Source: Clostridiaceae bacterium (GTDB lineage: Bacteria > Bacillota > Clostridia > Oscillospirales > Acutalibacteraceae). From it: DNA of 36,178 bases. Location: positions 1 through 36,178 of the forward strand of contig CAJGCX010000004.1 in assembly GCA_904501895.1 (NCBI GenBank). Direction: 5' to 3'. Both the position numbers and the translations under genes were made by a program. The notes beneath the pieces were generated by a model. That model was not told the origin of the DNA and ran no database searches. It saw only the letters and a list, made by a program, of their open reading frames with translations. Positions 8,401 through 17,357 of this stretch are shown here, in pieces (positions within the stretch are counted from its first letter, which is position 1; each line of letters opens with the position of its first letter).

Positions 8401-11400
8401 TTTGCTTCCTTGCTATTGTCAGCAGCTAATTTTGCTGTAACAATTACATTTTTTACACCTGATTTTTCATTGCCAACGAATGTAAAGCCATTGATTGAGC
8501 CTGCCTTTATGCTACTCAATTCAAAATCAATATCATCTGCATTAAATGCAATGTTTTTATTGTAGAAACGAGCAACGATAGGAAGCTCGTATTCCTCACC
8601 ATAAATTACGTTTGCACTCTTTCTTGAGAAATAAATTGATGTAGGAACAGTAATCTGTAATGTTCTTGTTGCAAGGATGTTGTCACCCTGCATAAGCCTT
8701 ACTTCTACTGCTTCACCGTCCTTAAGTGCTGTTAAAACACCGTCACTTGTGATTGTTGCATTCTTTTCGTTATCAACTGCCCAATAAGCACCCTCAGGAA
8801 GCTCTGCCTCATTACCTGTTGCACTTACACCCTTTGCAGTAAATACTACAGTTGAGTTTTCTGTTGCATAGTCATAATCACTTTCAATAATAGCGTGGTC
8901 AAATGCTGTTGAAGAAGGTGCAGTTGAAGCAATATACCATGATGTTGAAACGGAACGAGCAAAACCGTCAGAAGGCTTATTTACAACATCAAATGTGTCC
9001 ATACCTTCTTGCTTTGCAACGTAAGTTGTTGAGCCACCACCGTCAAGGTTAATAGCTTCAACACAACCTGCCTCATAAAGAATCTGTGCGATTTCGTACA
9101 TTGAGCCACCGCATGAAACAGGCTCCTGACGTCCGTCAAGTACCATAAACACAACCTTACCTGTTGCTGTGATACCTACTGCTGTACGAGATGCTCTTGT
9201 TGTATTATCCTTTGAAGCAACGATTTTACCGTCTTTAATAAGCACACCGCTGAAGCCACTGATTGCTTCTTTTAATTTACCCTTATATTTTGTGTTATAT
9301 TCTTCTGTTGTACCAATAACTGCATTGCCGTCATAATCAATACCAAAGAAGCCTTGATTGTTCACATCCTGATAAACCACGCCATCCATAATAAGGAGAC
9401 CTGAAGGCTCACCTGTACCCATATTGAAGCCACTGCCGTTAACACCTGCAATAACATTGAAATTTTCAACATCTGCATTATTGTTCTGAGCTGCAGTCAT
9501 CTGGTCCTTAACTGTCTGCATCTTCCATCCCTTTGATGGGTCGTTGTCACCATAGTTTGCATAAACATTAACATCGTCACGGTTAATATCAGCAGTTGCA
9601 AGATAGTAAACCATACGTTTACCGTCTGCTGTAGTTGCCTGTCTTATTGTCTGAGTAATACCGGGTGCCAATGTTGAATATTCAGAATTAAACACTGTAA
9701 ATGCATCGTTAACATTGTTGTCTACATAGTCACCTGCTAATTTACAGACATAATCTGCAAAGGCATAGCAACAAGCAGTTCTTAAGTCCGTAATATCATC
9801 AACCTTAAATTCCTTTGTGCCCTCCAAGGTTGCAATCATCTTATTACCTGTGTATGTAAGATATACCTTATTTCTGATTTCTTCTCTTGTACCTGTTGTA
9901 CCAAGACGGTTTTCAAGATAGAACTTTGCACGCTGAGTATCATTAAGTTCCTCTGTATAATACTCCATAAATGCAAGTGCAAATGTACCGCATAACATCT
10001 CTAAATCCGCATTGAAATTAGCAAAATCAATTGTTTGCATAAAATACAAGCCGTCAAGGTCAGCACGCATATCATAAAGGTCGAAGGCACCGTCTTCACA
10101 GTCAGCACCAGGGTCTGCAAGGTAATATGTTGAAATGATTTCTGTCATTTCTTCAACAGTACCTGTAACAGGAATCGCCTTACCCTGACCATCTGCATAA
10201 CCATCAGCAGTATCGTTAATAAGGTCAACAATGTCACCTGCCCAGCCTGCAACGTCAGCGTGATTCTGGCTACCCTTGTTATGATATGTAATATCCATTA
10301 CACCAAACACGTGACCAATATCCATAAGCTCATCATTTGGCATAAAAATCATACCTAAATTTTTAAGGCTGCAGATTGCAAGCCAAGAATCCATTCCATC
10401 TTCTGAAGAAAGATTGAGTTCATCTTCCATAGCTGCAACAAATTCTGCAAACTTTTTATCTTCTTTACCCGCCATAATTTCCCATGAGCCTGAATTATAA
10501 CGGTCAACACCTGTTCTTATATATTTGATTACAAGCTCAGCAGGGTCAGTATCGGGAGCATATTCTGCTGAATACATATATGCAATTGATTCAAGTAAGC
10601 CAAGATAAAAGAAAAATGTTTCATAATCCTCAATCATCGGAATCTCAACCATTGGAATCTCGTTATATGTTGAATAACCACAGCGGGAACATGCTTCATA
10701 AGCATCCCAACCAACTGATGAATATGTTGCTCGTCTTGCCTCATAATAAGCTATATTATGACCTAATGCCGGAGTTTCCTCTGCTGGTATTGTTTCTGCT
10801 CCGCAAACAGTACAAATCCAACGTGATTTTAAACCTGTTGCAAGACATGTTGCAGGAACATCATCGTCTTCTTTCACAGAACTATGACCTGTTGCATTAA
10901 TTACATTTCCCTCGTAGCTATCACCACAAAGGCTACATGTGAATACTGAATAACCTGCCTTAGTACATGTTGGAGCAGTAACAGTTTCCTCGTAATTATG
11001 AGCACATACCTCAGCCTCCATTACAGGCATAACCTGTGCGTTAGCAAAACTTATTGCAGAAGCACTCGATACCATTGGGTTTTCAAGAGTTGCTGTCAAA
11101 TTTGCAACTGCACAAACCATATCATAGTCTGTTTTATTAACCAAACCGTCTGCGTTAACATCGGCAGCAATTGCAAATTCATCTGTCAATGTTGTAAGTC
11201 CATTTACTGCAAGGTCAATTTCAAGTGCATCAAATCCGTCAACAGTGCCATCACCATTAACATCACCGAAGAGAATTATTGTATATGTTCTATAGATTGT
11301 ACCGTCAGCCTTTTCAACAAGAATCTTGCTTCCTGTTGCATTGTTGTAGCCCTTTTCATTTGGTACAACCTCCATAAGTCCGCCGTTAACAACCTTGAAC

Positions 11401-13988
11401 ACATCAACAGGCTTTGCAGTTTCAACTGTGTATGCATATAAAGCGCTGTGGTCAATCGCACCATTTACTGAATCCTTAATATCAAGTGCAGGAGCCTTTG
11501 AACCACAAACAGTACATGTACCTGTACTATCGAAATCGTGGTGTACCCAAGTACCATTTTCATAAACGAACACCTTACAGTCAACACCTGAATCGTTGAT
11601 GTTATTTGTGCTTGTGAATGAACCATCAGCATTTTTAAGCTTTGCTTGTTCTGCAGTAACATCAACATAGTTGATTGTACCTTCACTGATATTATCAGTC
11701 TGATATGTTATTTTTCTAGAGTCTGGATTAACATAAACCTTACCATTACCAGTACTGAAAATATTTGCGCCACCAATAGTTGTAAGGCTTGTTGCAGTAC
11801 CTGTTGCATTTAATGTTGTGTAAACAAAACCTGCACTTGCATCAAAAGTACCGTTTACACAAACTGCAGCATCCTTAAGACTGCTTTCTGTTCGTGCATT
11901 TACTCTACCCGGAGCATAAGGAGGAGTCATAAATCTCAAATTTTTATTGTTACCTGAGAAAATGAATTTTCCCCATGAATCAACGTCATAAATATAAGCA
12001 CGGATACCTGTTCCGAGAGTACCGTTTGCACCCTCTTCAATATTGATTTCAGCACCAGGAAGCAACGCCATATCCTGATTAATTGTAAATGTGGAACCAC
12101 TCTTTGCATTAATTGTAAGATTATGCATAATTGGAAGTGCATAGTCTGCTGAATTAATAGAAATTGATGTCACATTTGCTTGTACATCAAATGTAATAGG
12201 CGACATTGAAACATTTCCGTAAAGGTCAACAACGAGACGGTCAGTATTTCCATCATATCTCTTTTCAACATAGCCTGAGCTTAAAACGAACATCGCATTA
12301 GCGTTTGAAATAAACTCCATTGACGTTGTTTTGTCAAAGTACTCACCAGTCACGTCCACTGTTGTAACAGCAACTTCTCTTGCACCACTGTATAATCTTA
12401 AAGGAACTTCAATATTCTGAACATAATACTGAGAAAAAAGGAAAACCTTTTTATCACTAGCAAATGTAGATGCATTTTTACCGCCCGGGAAGTCACCAAC
12501 CTGGAAATACTCATAAACATTAGCACCACTATTTGCAGTTACCTTACCGGAACCAACAATATAACCATATGCATACAAGCTACCACCATTATTAACAGTG
12601 ATGTTACTATTGTTCTGCATTCTGATAAAACTTACATCACCTGTTGGAGCATTTCCCTTACCTACCTGAGCACCACTCATACCAACGTGTTTTGCAGAAA
12701 GACTCAAAGCACCATTGATAGTAAGGTTTGCACCTGATGCCATTGTCAATGTACGGAAGGCTACCGGCTTAACATAAGGAGCATCAGTAGAAGGTGTTAC
12801 GTGCTTAGGTTCAGTTGTATATAATGTATTTGCACTATCAAAAGGAATAAGGAGAGTAACACCTGACGGAATAGTGTAATTACCTGCCGTAAGAGTACCG
12901 TTATTCACAAGCCAAACAACTGTATTACCACTTGTTTTAGCATAATTAGTTGCCTGAGCAAGTTCCTTTGACATAAAGGTTGTACCAACACCAAAGCAAG
13001 CTGTTCCGTCATCAAAAACAGCCTTAACTGAACCATTATTATAAGGTGTGTGTGTAAACGATGTCGCTGTTGAAAGGATTACGCCATCACCATCTGTCCA
13101 ACCAAGGAATGTTGCACCTGAATTTACAGTAATAGCTACAGTTGCACCTGCCTTTGGTACGCTGACAGTTGAATTGTTCTCAACGCTGTTTCCGTCAACA
13201 GTAACTGAACCTAAAGTACTATCATAAATGAAGGTAATATCAGAAGCTTCCTTTGCAGCCTCATAAACAAAATTACTGAGAGTCAATGTTGCTGTTTTAT
13301 TTCTCTGTGACTCAACTGCAACAGTAATAGTGCCACCTGCTGATAGATTTGTTGAAAAGCTACCTGATGCACTGCTATATGTTGTTCCATTAATTTTAAG
13401 AGAAGTATATGTTGCTACTGAATAATTAAATGATATTGTAGCTTCAGATGTAGAAACATTTGTAATAGTAACTGTAGTTGTCTTTTTAGATAAAAGACCA
13501 CCCTTAACAGTCGTTGTTACAGTACCGCCTGACTCTGACAATGTTCCGTTTGAGTCAGCACCCGCTGTTACATTACCATCACAAAGGGTTACAGATTCAC
13601 CTGCAAGAAGCATTGGAGACATCAATTTAATCATAGTGTCTTCCATATAGCCTACCTTTGCCACTGAATCAAGGTCACTAAGACTATCTTGCTCTTCTTC
13701 GCTGAAATTCATAAAGCTTGCTTTGAACGCTTCAATATCAGCCTGAGCCTCCATATAGGTGTCATAATCCATTTCAAGGACACCCTCTTCAATCTCCTCA
13801 TAAGTAGGGTCAACCTTATCAAAATACTTGACAAGGATTCCGTTTGCCTCTGCAATGAAGTTAAATCTGAGACTGAAATCATTGTTGTCAGTTGTCCCTG
13901 ACGCAAGCACCTGAACAGGAATACAGGAAACTGCAATAAGAACAGCTAAAATTAACGCCATAATTTTTTTGCTATTTTTCTTAATCAT
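5487..13988 (-). CDS. Giant exported multidomain surface protein: dockerin, CxxC knuckles, phosphodiester glycosidase (NAGPA-like) domain and C-terminal aromatic repeats
   Basis: A 2833-residue exported protein. A signal peptide (KIMALILAVLIAVS, cleavage near VLA at about residue 29) is followed by a beta-rich, Thr/Ser/Asn-rich half. This includes an FLGWTDGDG module near 290-300 and a solenoid-like stretch near 360-800. Next come a type I dockerin with two calcium loops, DVNGDGTVDG and DVNADGLVNK (about 905-962), and CxxC knuckles (CSLCG, CTVCG, CSRCG) at about 1000-1115. A helical unassigned domain spans about 1120-1430. A phosphodiester glycosidase domain (about 1440-1680) carries GVNGSGFNMGTGEPSG and INLDGGGSTTYV. 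An Ig-like segment (about 1695-1800) and a beta-rich linker lead to aromatic repeats from about 2110 to the end, where they become regular 68-69 residue units. The domain family removes sugars from glycosyl-phosphodiesters. The gene is last in the operon, 39 bp after wzy, with a GGGAGG site. A role in binding or trimming the polymer is inference. Confidence 0.9.
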   Translation of the reverse strand: MIKKNSKKIMALILAVLIAVSCIPVQVLASGTTDNNDFSLRFNFIAEANGILVKYFDKVDPTYEEIEEGVLEMDYDTYMEAQADIEAFKASFMNFSEEEQDSLSDLDSVAKVGYMEDTMIKLMSPMLLAGESVTLCDGNVTAGADSNGTLSESGGTVTTTVKGGLLSKKTTTVTITNVSTSEATISFNYSVATYTSLKINGTTYSSASGSFSTNLSAGGTITVAVESQRNKTATLTLSNFVYEAAKEASDITFIYDSTLGSVTVDGNSVENNSTVSVPKAGATVAITVNSGATFLGWTDGDGVILSTATSFTHTPYNNGSVKAVFDDGTACFGVGTTFMSKELAQATNYAKTSGNTVVWLVNNGTLTAGNYTIPSGVTLLIPFDSANTLYTTEPKHVTPSTDAPYVKPVAFRTLTMASGANLTINGALSLSAKHVGMSGAQVGKGNAPTGDVSFIRMQNNSNITVNNGGSLYAYGYIVGSGKVTANSGANVYEYFQVGDFPGGKNASTFASDKKVFLFSQYYVQNIEVPLRLYSGAREVAVTTVDVTGEYFDKTTSMEFISNANAMFVLSSGYVEKRYDGNTDRLVVDLYGNVSMSPITFDVQANVTSISINSADYALPIMHNLTINAKSGSTFTINQDMALLPGAEINIEEGANGTLGTGIRAYIYDVDSWGKFIFSGNNKNLRFMTPPYAPGRVNARTESSLKDAAVCVNGTFDASAGFVYTTLNATGTATSLTTIGGANIFSTGNGKVYVNPDSRKITYQTDNISEGTINYVDVTAEQAKLKNADGSFTSTNNINDSGVDCKVFVYENGTWVHHDFDSTGTCTVCGSKAPALDIKDSVNGAIDHSALYAYTVETAKPVDVFKVVNGGLMEVVPNEKGYNNATGSKILVEKADGTIYRTYTIILFGDVNGDGTVDGFDALEIDLAVNGLTTLTDEFAIAADVNADGLVNKTDYDMVCAVANLTATLENPMVSSASAISFANAQVMPVMEAEVCAHNYEETVTAPTCTKAGYSVFTCSLCGDSYEGNVINATGHSSVKEDDDVPATCLATGLKSRWICTVCGAETIPAEETPALGHNIAYYEARRATYSSVGWDAYEACSRCGYSTYNEIPMVEIPMIEDYETFFFYLGLLESIAYMYSAEYAPDTDPAELVIKYIRTGVDRYNSGSWEIMAGKEDKKFAEFVAAMEDELNLSSEDGMDSWLAICSLKNLGMIFMPNDELMDIGHVFGVMDITYHNKGSQNHADVAGWAGDIVDLINDTADGYADGQGKAIPVTGTVEEMTEIISTYYLADPGADCEDGAFDLYDMRADLDGLYFMQTIDFANFNADLEMLCGTFALAFMEYYTEELNDTQRAKFYLENRLGTTGTREEIRNKVYLTYTGNKMIATLEGTKEFKVDDITDLRTACCYAFADYVCKLAGDYVDNNVNDAFTVFNSEYSTLAPGITQTIRQATTADGKRMVYYLATADINRDDVNVYANYGDNDPSKGWKMQTVKDQMTAAQNNNADVENFNVIAGVNGSGFNMGTGEPSGLLIMDGVVYQDVNNQGFFGIDYDGNAVIGTTEEYNTKYKGKLKEAISGFSGVLIKDGKIVASKDNTTRASRTAVGITATGKVVFMVLDGRQEPVSCGGSMYEIAQILYEAGCVEAINLDGGGSTTYVAKQEGMDTFDVVNKPSDGFARSVSTSWYIASTAPSSTAFDHAIIESDYDYATENSTVVFTAKGVSATGNEAELPEGAYWAVDNEKNATITSDGVLTALKDGEAVEVRLMQGDNILATRTLQITVPTSIYFSRKSANVIYGEEYELPIVARFYNKNIAFNADDIDFELSSIKAGSINGFTFVGNEKSGVKNVIVTAKLAADNSKEANMDLVLNKLGEATFDFDNATGGNRLLAWNRVVSNSTTDDNVNYQIVDVNKDMETSYAFAIDMTQLQIPQQLQDIVYMLPGAGEADASAWKFLLQLAERVSDMTTVTASITFDKNLQVDYSGIKIVSDYFALTGTEFDEATNALKVTLNWIKQTQAIDPASANPICIVSGAVATPKDTADWGSKEKLDIVTTGQIDYKIYLRANALYTFSNKPENQEVFGLYPFVNPNLSSEKGGYFEDVHATFEDKYTLICSNNDGWVNVDGGYAYYEGGVQLTGVHKIDGYYYDFGENGVNVGKAKYSGLLYDEDLEAYCYAQNGELISGWQQIGEDWYHFDSETLTATVGEAELIGGVIYNFEETGKLSTGVWAPTLYGMRYYYGPSYYRTGWYNIDGKDYCFEKGLLIKDGYQMITESNSSKKVYYFNEDGSCDKNTVIPDGFYTDRYGYFYSQNGVPLSGVQQIDGDYYYFDSSRYAVKNCTVAGRTFGDDYKGVTGLIDVDGTLCYYVGGRPKMAGLICIDGDYYFAGGSNGEVTINKSYYVWQGNGIIPESTREFGPDGKMLQGIVEKDGVLYYYEMGMPYAAGLVCVDGDYYFARGEKGEIIVNQSYYVWQGNGIIPESTREFGPDGKMLNGIIEKDGVLYYYEMGMPYAAGLVCVDGDYYFARGSNGEIITNQTYFVWQGNGIIPESDREFGPDGKMLDGIVDKNGTLCYYEMGQPKMAGLICIDGDYYFARGTNGELVVNQKYYTWKTNDLLPEATREFGPDGKMLDGIVDKDGTLCYYEMGQPKMAGLICIDGDYYFARGTSGELVVNQKYYTWKTNGLLPETTREFGPDGKMLDGIVEKDGKRFYYEDGKPSIAGLICIDGDYYFAHGKNGELATGKQYVWKTNGIMPEGNYEFDKDGKMLNGFITRGDEIYYYENGKPGKVGLTYIDGYYYFISTGGIVKRNCTYYAWETNGLSVEMNYNFDEYGRVIL
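5490..6932 (-). repeat. Tandem 68-69 residue (204-207 bp) aromatic repeat array at the C-terminus of the giant protein
   Basis: Seven consecutive units occupy about residues 2352-2833. Each has the pattern G-I-x-x-K-D-G-x-L-x-Y-Y-E-x-G, then AGLxCxDGDYYFARG, then REFGPDGKML. The motif encoding KML recurs at 5697, 5901, 6108, 6315, 6522 and 6729, so four successive units are exactly 207 bp and the next is 204 bp. Adjacent units are near-identical in places at the DNA level, pointing to recent duplication or gene conversion. The pattern resembles glucan/choline-binding (cell-wall-binding) repeats, but the GW dipeptide of choline-binding boxes is largely absent here. Confidence 0.9.
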
Positions 13989-14027
13989 AGTTATTACCTC
14001 CCAAGCTAATACTGTGATTTTTTATAA

Positions 14028-15317
14028 TTAACCTCTTTGAATTTTCAAATGAAGTTTCTCATCTGAACCCACAAATGGTAACGCCAAAACAAAATATATA
14101 AGATACGCTATATCTGTTCTAAGTGTTGCATTATGTATCATCAATGCAAAACAGATAATAGATATTACAATAGCCATCTGACTAAACAGTTTATTGTTTT
14201 CATCACTGATTTTCAGCTGTTTTACTGATTTTACTAAGCTGATAACAAAAAATGTACAATATGTCAGAAATCCGATTAAGCCCGTTTCAATAAACAAAAA
14301 TGAATGTGAGAAAATTGAATAATGTGTAGACACATAAGAATCGTAAAATGATGTATTGAATATCGGAACTGCTGATGTATCACAATTACCCAAGCCCATT
14401 CCGAAAAGCTGTTGTGGAATCGTCTTTAAAAAACGCTCCGATATGCCCTTAAAGGCTGTGAATCGTCCGATATCATTATCGGAAGCGTAGTTTTCCAATG
14501 TTAACTGTGTGATTAAGCCTTCTAGAGACAAAAATCCGGCAAAATTATCAAACATCAACACAAGAACAGTTGCTGTAATTGATACAATCAATCCACTTAT
14601 CAATAAGAATACAATTTTTTTCCACGAAAAAGATGTGAGTAATGTGGCAAGAAGCACCAAGACAACAAACAAGAAAAAGAAAACCTTAAGTTCAGAGAAA
14701 GCGGAAATAGCCAAGGCAACGCTGGATTTTAAAAAGCATAATGTTATTTTTTCTTTTCCACTCATAAAATTCAGAAGAGATTTCGTAAGGACAATTGTCA
14801 TAAAGACAATCAACAAACCGTTACAACCCTTTTGAACGCCGAATAATCCACCAAGGTAATCTTGCCTGTATCCCAAAAATATCTGAACAACAATTAAAGC
14901 TGCATTTATCCAAAACAGCATATCAAGTATTTTCAGATAATCTTCTGCTTTATTTTTATTAAGCATCAGGGTAAAAGCAAAAAAAGCAACATAAAATCTG
15001 AAATAATTCCGCACACCCCAGAAATAATAAAAGGGAGACTGGAAATTAAAAACATAAATTATCAAAGTATATATTAGAAAAAACAGTATCACACAGGAAA
15101 AAGGTAACAGCTCTCTGCTGAAAATAAAGTTTTTTCTCAAAAGAAGTATTACAACAAAAACAACCAAGGATACATCTATAAAGTACGTTATAAGCGATGG
15201 AATCCTGAATGTCTCGATAAGGATTTGTGAGACTACTGGTATTATAAATACTAAAAACAGCATAATCTCCGAAAGACTTCTCTTTTTTATATACAGTTTA
15301 GATTGTCCCGTACTCAT
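14028..15317 (-). CDS. wzy: Wzy-type polysaccharide polymerase (O-antigen ligase/polymerase-like membrane protein)
   Basis: About 429 residues with roughly ten to eleven hydrophobic helices. A larger extracytoplasmic loop in the C-terminal third contains the sequence MGLGNCDTSAVPIFN, followed by VSTHYSIFSHSFLFIETGLIG, of the kind seen in the Wzy_C/O-antigen ligase family. Such proteins join flipped repeat units outside the membrane. I chose the ATG at 15317 because the AAAGGA site sits 7 nt before it; a GTG two codons earlier is less well placed. It follows the GT2 gene by 16 bp and precedes the giant protein gene. Polymerases diverge strongly, so assignment rests on topology, the HSFLFIETG-type motif and the context. 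Confidence 0.85.
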   Translation of the reverse strand: MSTGQSKLYIKKRSLSEIMLFLVFIIPVVSQILIETFRIPSLITYFIDVSLVVFVVILLLRKNFIFSRELLPFSCVILFFLIYTLIIYVFNFQSPFYYFWGVRNYFRFYVAFFAFTLMLNKNKAEDYLKILDMLFWINAALIVVQIFLGYRQDYLGGLFGVQKGCNGLLIVFMTIVLTKSLLNFMSGKEKITLCFLKSSVALAISAFSELKVFFFLFVVLVLLATLLTSFSWKKIVFLLISGLIVSITATVLVLMFDNFAGFLSLEGLITQLTLENYASDNDIGRFTAFKGISERFLKTIPQQLFGMGLGNCDTSAVPIFNTSFYDSYVSTHYSIFSHSFLFIETGLIGFLTYCTFFVISLVKSVKQLKISDENNKLFSQMAIVISIICFALMIHNATLRTDIAYLIYFVLALPFVGSDEKLHLKIQRG

Positions 15318-15333
15318 AGACACTTCCTTTCTG

Positions 15334-16347
15334 TTATTTTACTCGTATTTTCAACATCATAAATGCCAAATAATACATTTTATAACGAATTAAATAGTAA
15401 AATATTTTTAAGGTTTTCTTTTCAGCACTTAACACATCAGATGATAACGTTTCATTCAAAGTGTTATCCTTAAATATTTTATAGATATTTTCTTTTTTCT
15501 CAGTATCATTCAAATCTGAATTCAAAATCTGCTTAAGGGCTGAGATTGTATATGAATGATACCTGACCTTAAGAGCCCTTGCCACACAATCAGGGTATTT
15601 ATTTTGTTCTATTTCCTTTAAGGCTTCAATCAAAAACAAATTATTCTTTTCCTGACGGTCTTCTCTGTATGTACTTGTCAGGGATTTTGGGTTTTTGTAA
15701 TAAAAATAAAGGTTTTCCGGCAATATTGCTACCTTATTCACATGCTTGAATAATTCCAAAGCAAAAAAGGCATCTTCAGAAATAATCTCTCTTTCACTTT
15801 TGTAAAAAAGATTGTTTTCCTTCAGCAACTTCAAAGAAAACATTTTATTACCTGTGCGCACTCCCAAGCCTCTATCATACACAAACAATCCCGGAAGTAA
15901 ATCATTAAATAAATCTTCACCTTCAAAATACAACTTATCTGTTTTTATTTTTAATGGTGAAAAATTAGCAAAATCGTCAAAATTGGTATGTCCGAACATT
16001 ACAATCTGTGATTTACTGTTAATTGCAGTAGCTACAGATTTTTCAACTGCAAATATGTCGATATAATCATCACTGTCAATAAAGAAAATATATTCACCGG
16101 TTGCAGCTTCAATACCACTGTTTCTTGCCATTCCAAGACCTGCATTCTGCTTATGGATAACCTTAATTCGGCTATCTTTTTCTGCCCAGGCATCACACAT
16201 CTTAGGACAGTTGTCAGGTGAACCGTCGTCAATAAGTATAATCTCTAAATTTTTATATGTCTGATTTACTATTGAGTCAATGCATCTGTCTAAATATTTT
16301 TCAACATTATAGACAGGCACAACCACAGTAACTAACGGATTATTCAT
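15334..16347 (-). CDS. Glycosyltransferase family 2
   Basis: A 337-residue GT-A fold enzyme. The nucleotide-sugar binding half begins with VTVVVPVYNVEKYLDRCIDSI, then carries LIDDGSPDN (first aspartates), NAGLGMARNSGIEAATGEYI, and the metal-binding DSDD near residue 94. The C-terminal part is hydrophilic and helical, without clear membrane segments, so the enzyme probably works on a lipid-linked acceptor at the inner face of the membrane. It is packed 4 bp after the preceding GT4 gene. The sugar and linkage cannot be read from the sequence. Confidence 0.92.
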   Translation of the reverse strand: MNNPLVTVVVPVYNVEKYLDRCIDSIVNQTYKNLEIILIDDGSPDNCPKMCDAWAEKDSRIKVIHKQNAGLGMARNSGIEAATGEYIFFIDSDDYIDIFAVEKSVATAINSKSQIVMFGHTNFDDFANFSPLKIKTDKLYFEGEDLFNDLLPGLFVYDRGLGVRTGNKMFSLKLLKENNLFYKSEREIISEDAFFALELFKHVNKVAILPENLYFYYKNPKSLTSTYREDRQEKNNLFLIEALKEIEQNKYPDCVARALKVRYHSYTISALKQILNSDLNDTEKKENIYKIFKDNTLNETLSSDVLSAEKKTLKIFYYLIRYKMYYLAFMMLKIRVK

Positions 16348-16351
16348 TAAA

Positions 16352-17353
16352 CTACCTACTTAAAGCTTCTATTGCATTATTCCAGTCATGGTCTGAAACG
16401 CTTTCTCGTGGAGAAACGCCCTTAACAGATAATGCCTTTTCAATAATTTCATTGATGTTATCAAATGAATCTATATGATAAAAACCATTTTTTCCTTTGA
16501 ATTCCTTCATTCCGCCATAATCAGTTGTTACAACAGGTGTATTGCAAGCCGCAGCCTCAAGGCAGGATAAGGGAATATCTATACAATGACCTTTTTCCAC
16601 AACAGGAAACAAATACAAATCTGCTAATTGATAAACCTCCTGAATTTCAGGGATATAATCATCAATGATTTTAATATTTGATTTGCTTTGCAGGATGTTT
16701 TTCAATTTTTCATCCTGCTCATTTTTTGTCAATGTACTTGTAACAAGCAAAATCTGATAATCATCATTTATATTTAACAATTCGCCAATATTTCTGCCGT
16801 CATTAAGGTGTCCCACATGGAGAATTACAGGTTTTTCTAGAGAAAGACCATATTTAACTTTTAATTCCGCTGATTTTTCAGGAGAAACGGAAATAAATTT
16901 TTCCGTGTCAACTCCTGTTTTTATATGTACAACCTTATCACCTACATATAGCTTAAAGTCGTCGTATGCTGATTTTGAAAGGACAAACAGCTTTGCTCCA
17001 CTGCATTTCAGTAATAATCCACTTAATCTGTCAATACTGTCGTGCATAGAAATCAGAACATTCAGATTTTTACAGAATAGTGATAATATAAATATTCTTA
17101 TTACAGTTGCTATAGTTTTTGCAGGAAAAGGAATATATAAAATATTATTTTCTTTTCTTAATAGTTTAATTAAAGGGATACTCAACATGAATTTGTTGAG
17201 CTTTATTTCCACATCAGTCAATTCTGATATTCTTTCATAAGAGACAACCTTCACATTACTTACTGTTGCTTTAATACGCTTTATTAAGTTGTATGCCACA
17301 TTAACGCAACCCTCATCAGCGTTTTTGGTTAAACAATTAGTAAGTATAAGCAT
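16352..17353 (-). CDS. Glycosyltransferase, GT-B fold (GT4-like)
   Basis: A 333-residue GT-B type transferase. The C-terminal donor half contains KPVILHVGHLNDGRN, a DLYLFPVVEKGHCIDIPLSCLEA stretch (an EX7E-like motif variant) and CNTPVVTTDYGGMKEF, the usual donor-nucleotide region of GT4. The N-terminal half, which binds the acceptor, has two hydrophobic segments near residues 55-100 that may associate with the membrane. It is shorter than most GT4 enzymes (360-400 residues), and the N-terminal half seems trimmed. Spacing to both neighbours is 4 bp, which marks tight co-translation. Donor and acceptor are unknown. Confidence 0.85.
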   Translation of the reverse strand: MLILTNCLTKNADEGCVNVAYNLIKRIKATVSNVKVVSYERISELTDVEIKLNKFMLSIPLIKLLRKENNILYIPFPAKTIATVIRIFILSLFCKNLNVLISMHDSIDRLSGLLLKCSGAKLFVLSKSAYDDFKLYVGDKVVHIKTGVDTEKFISVSPEKSAELKVKYGLSLEKPVILHVGHLNDGRNIGELLNINDDYQILLVTSTLTKNEQDEKLKNILQSKSNIKIIDDYIPEIQEVYQLADLYLFPVVEKGHCIDIPLSCLEAAACNTPVVTTDYGGMKEFKGKNGFYHIDSFDNINEIIEKALSVKGVSPRESVSDHDWNNAIEALSR

Positions 17354-17357
17354 CTGA

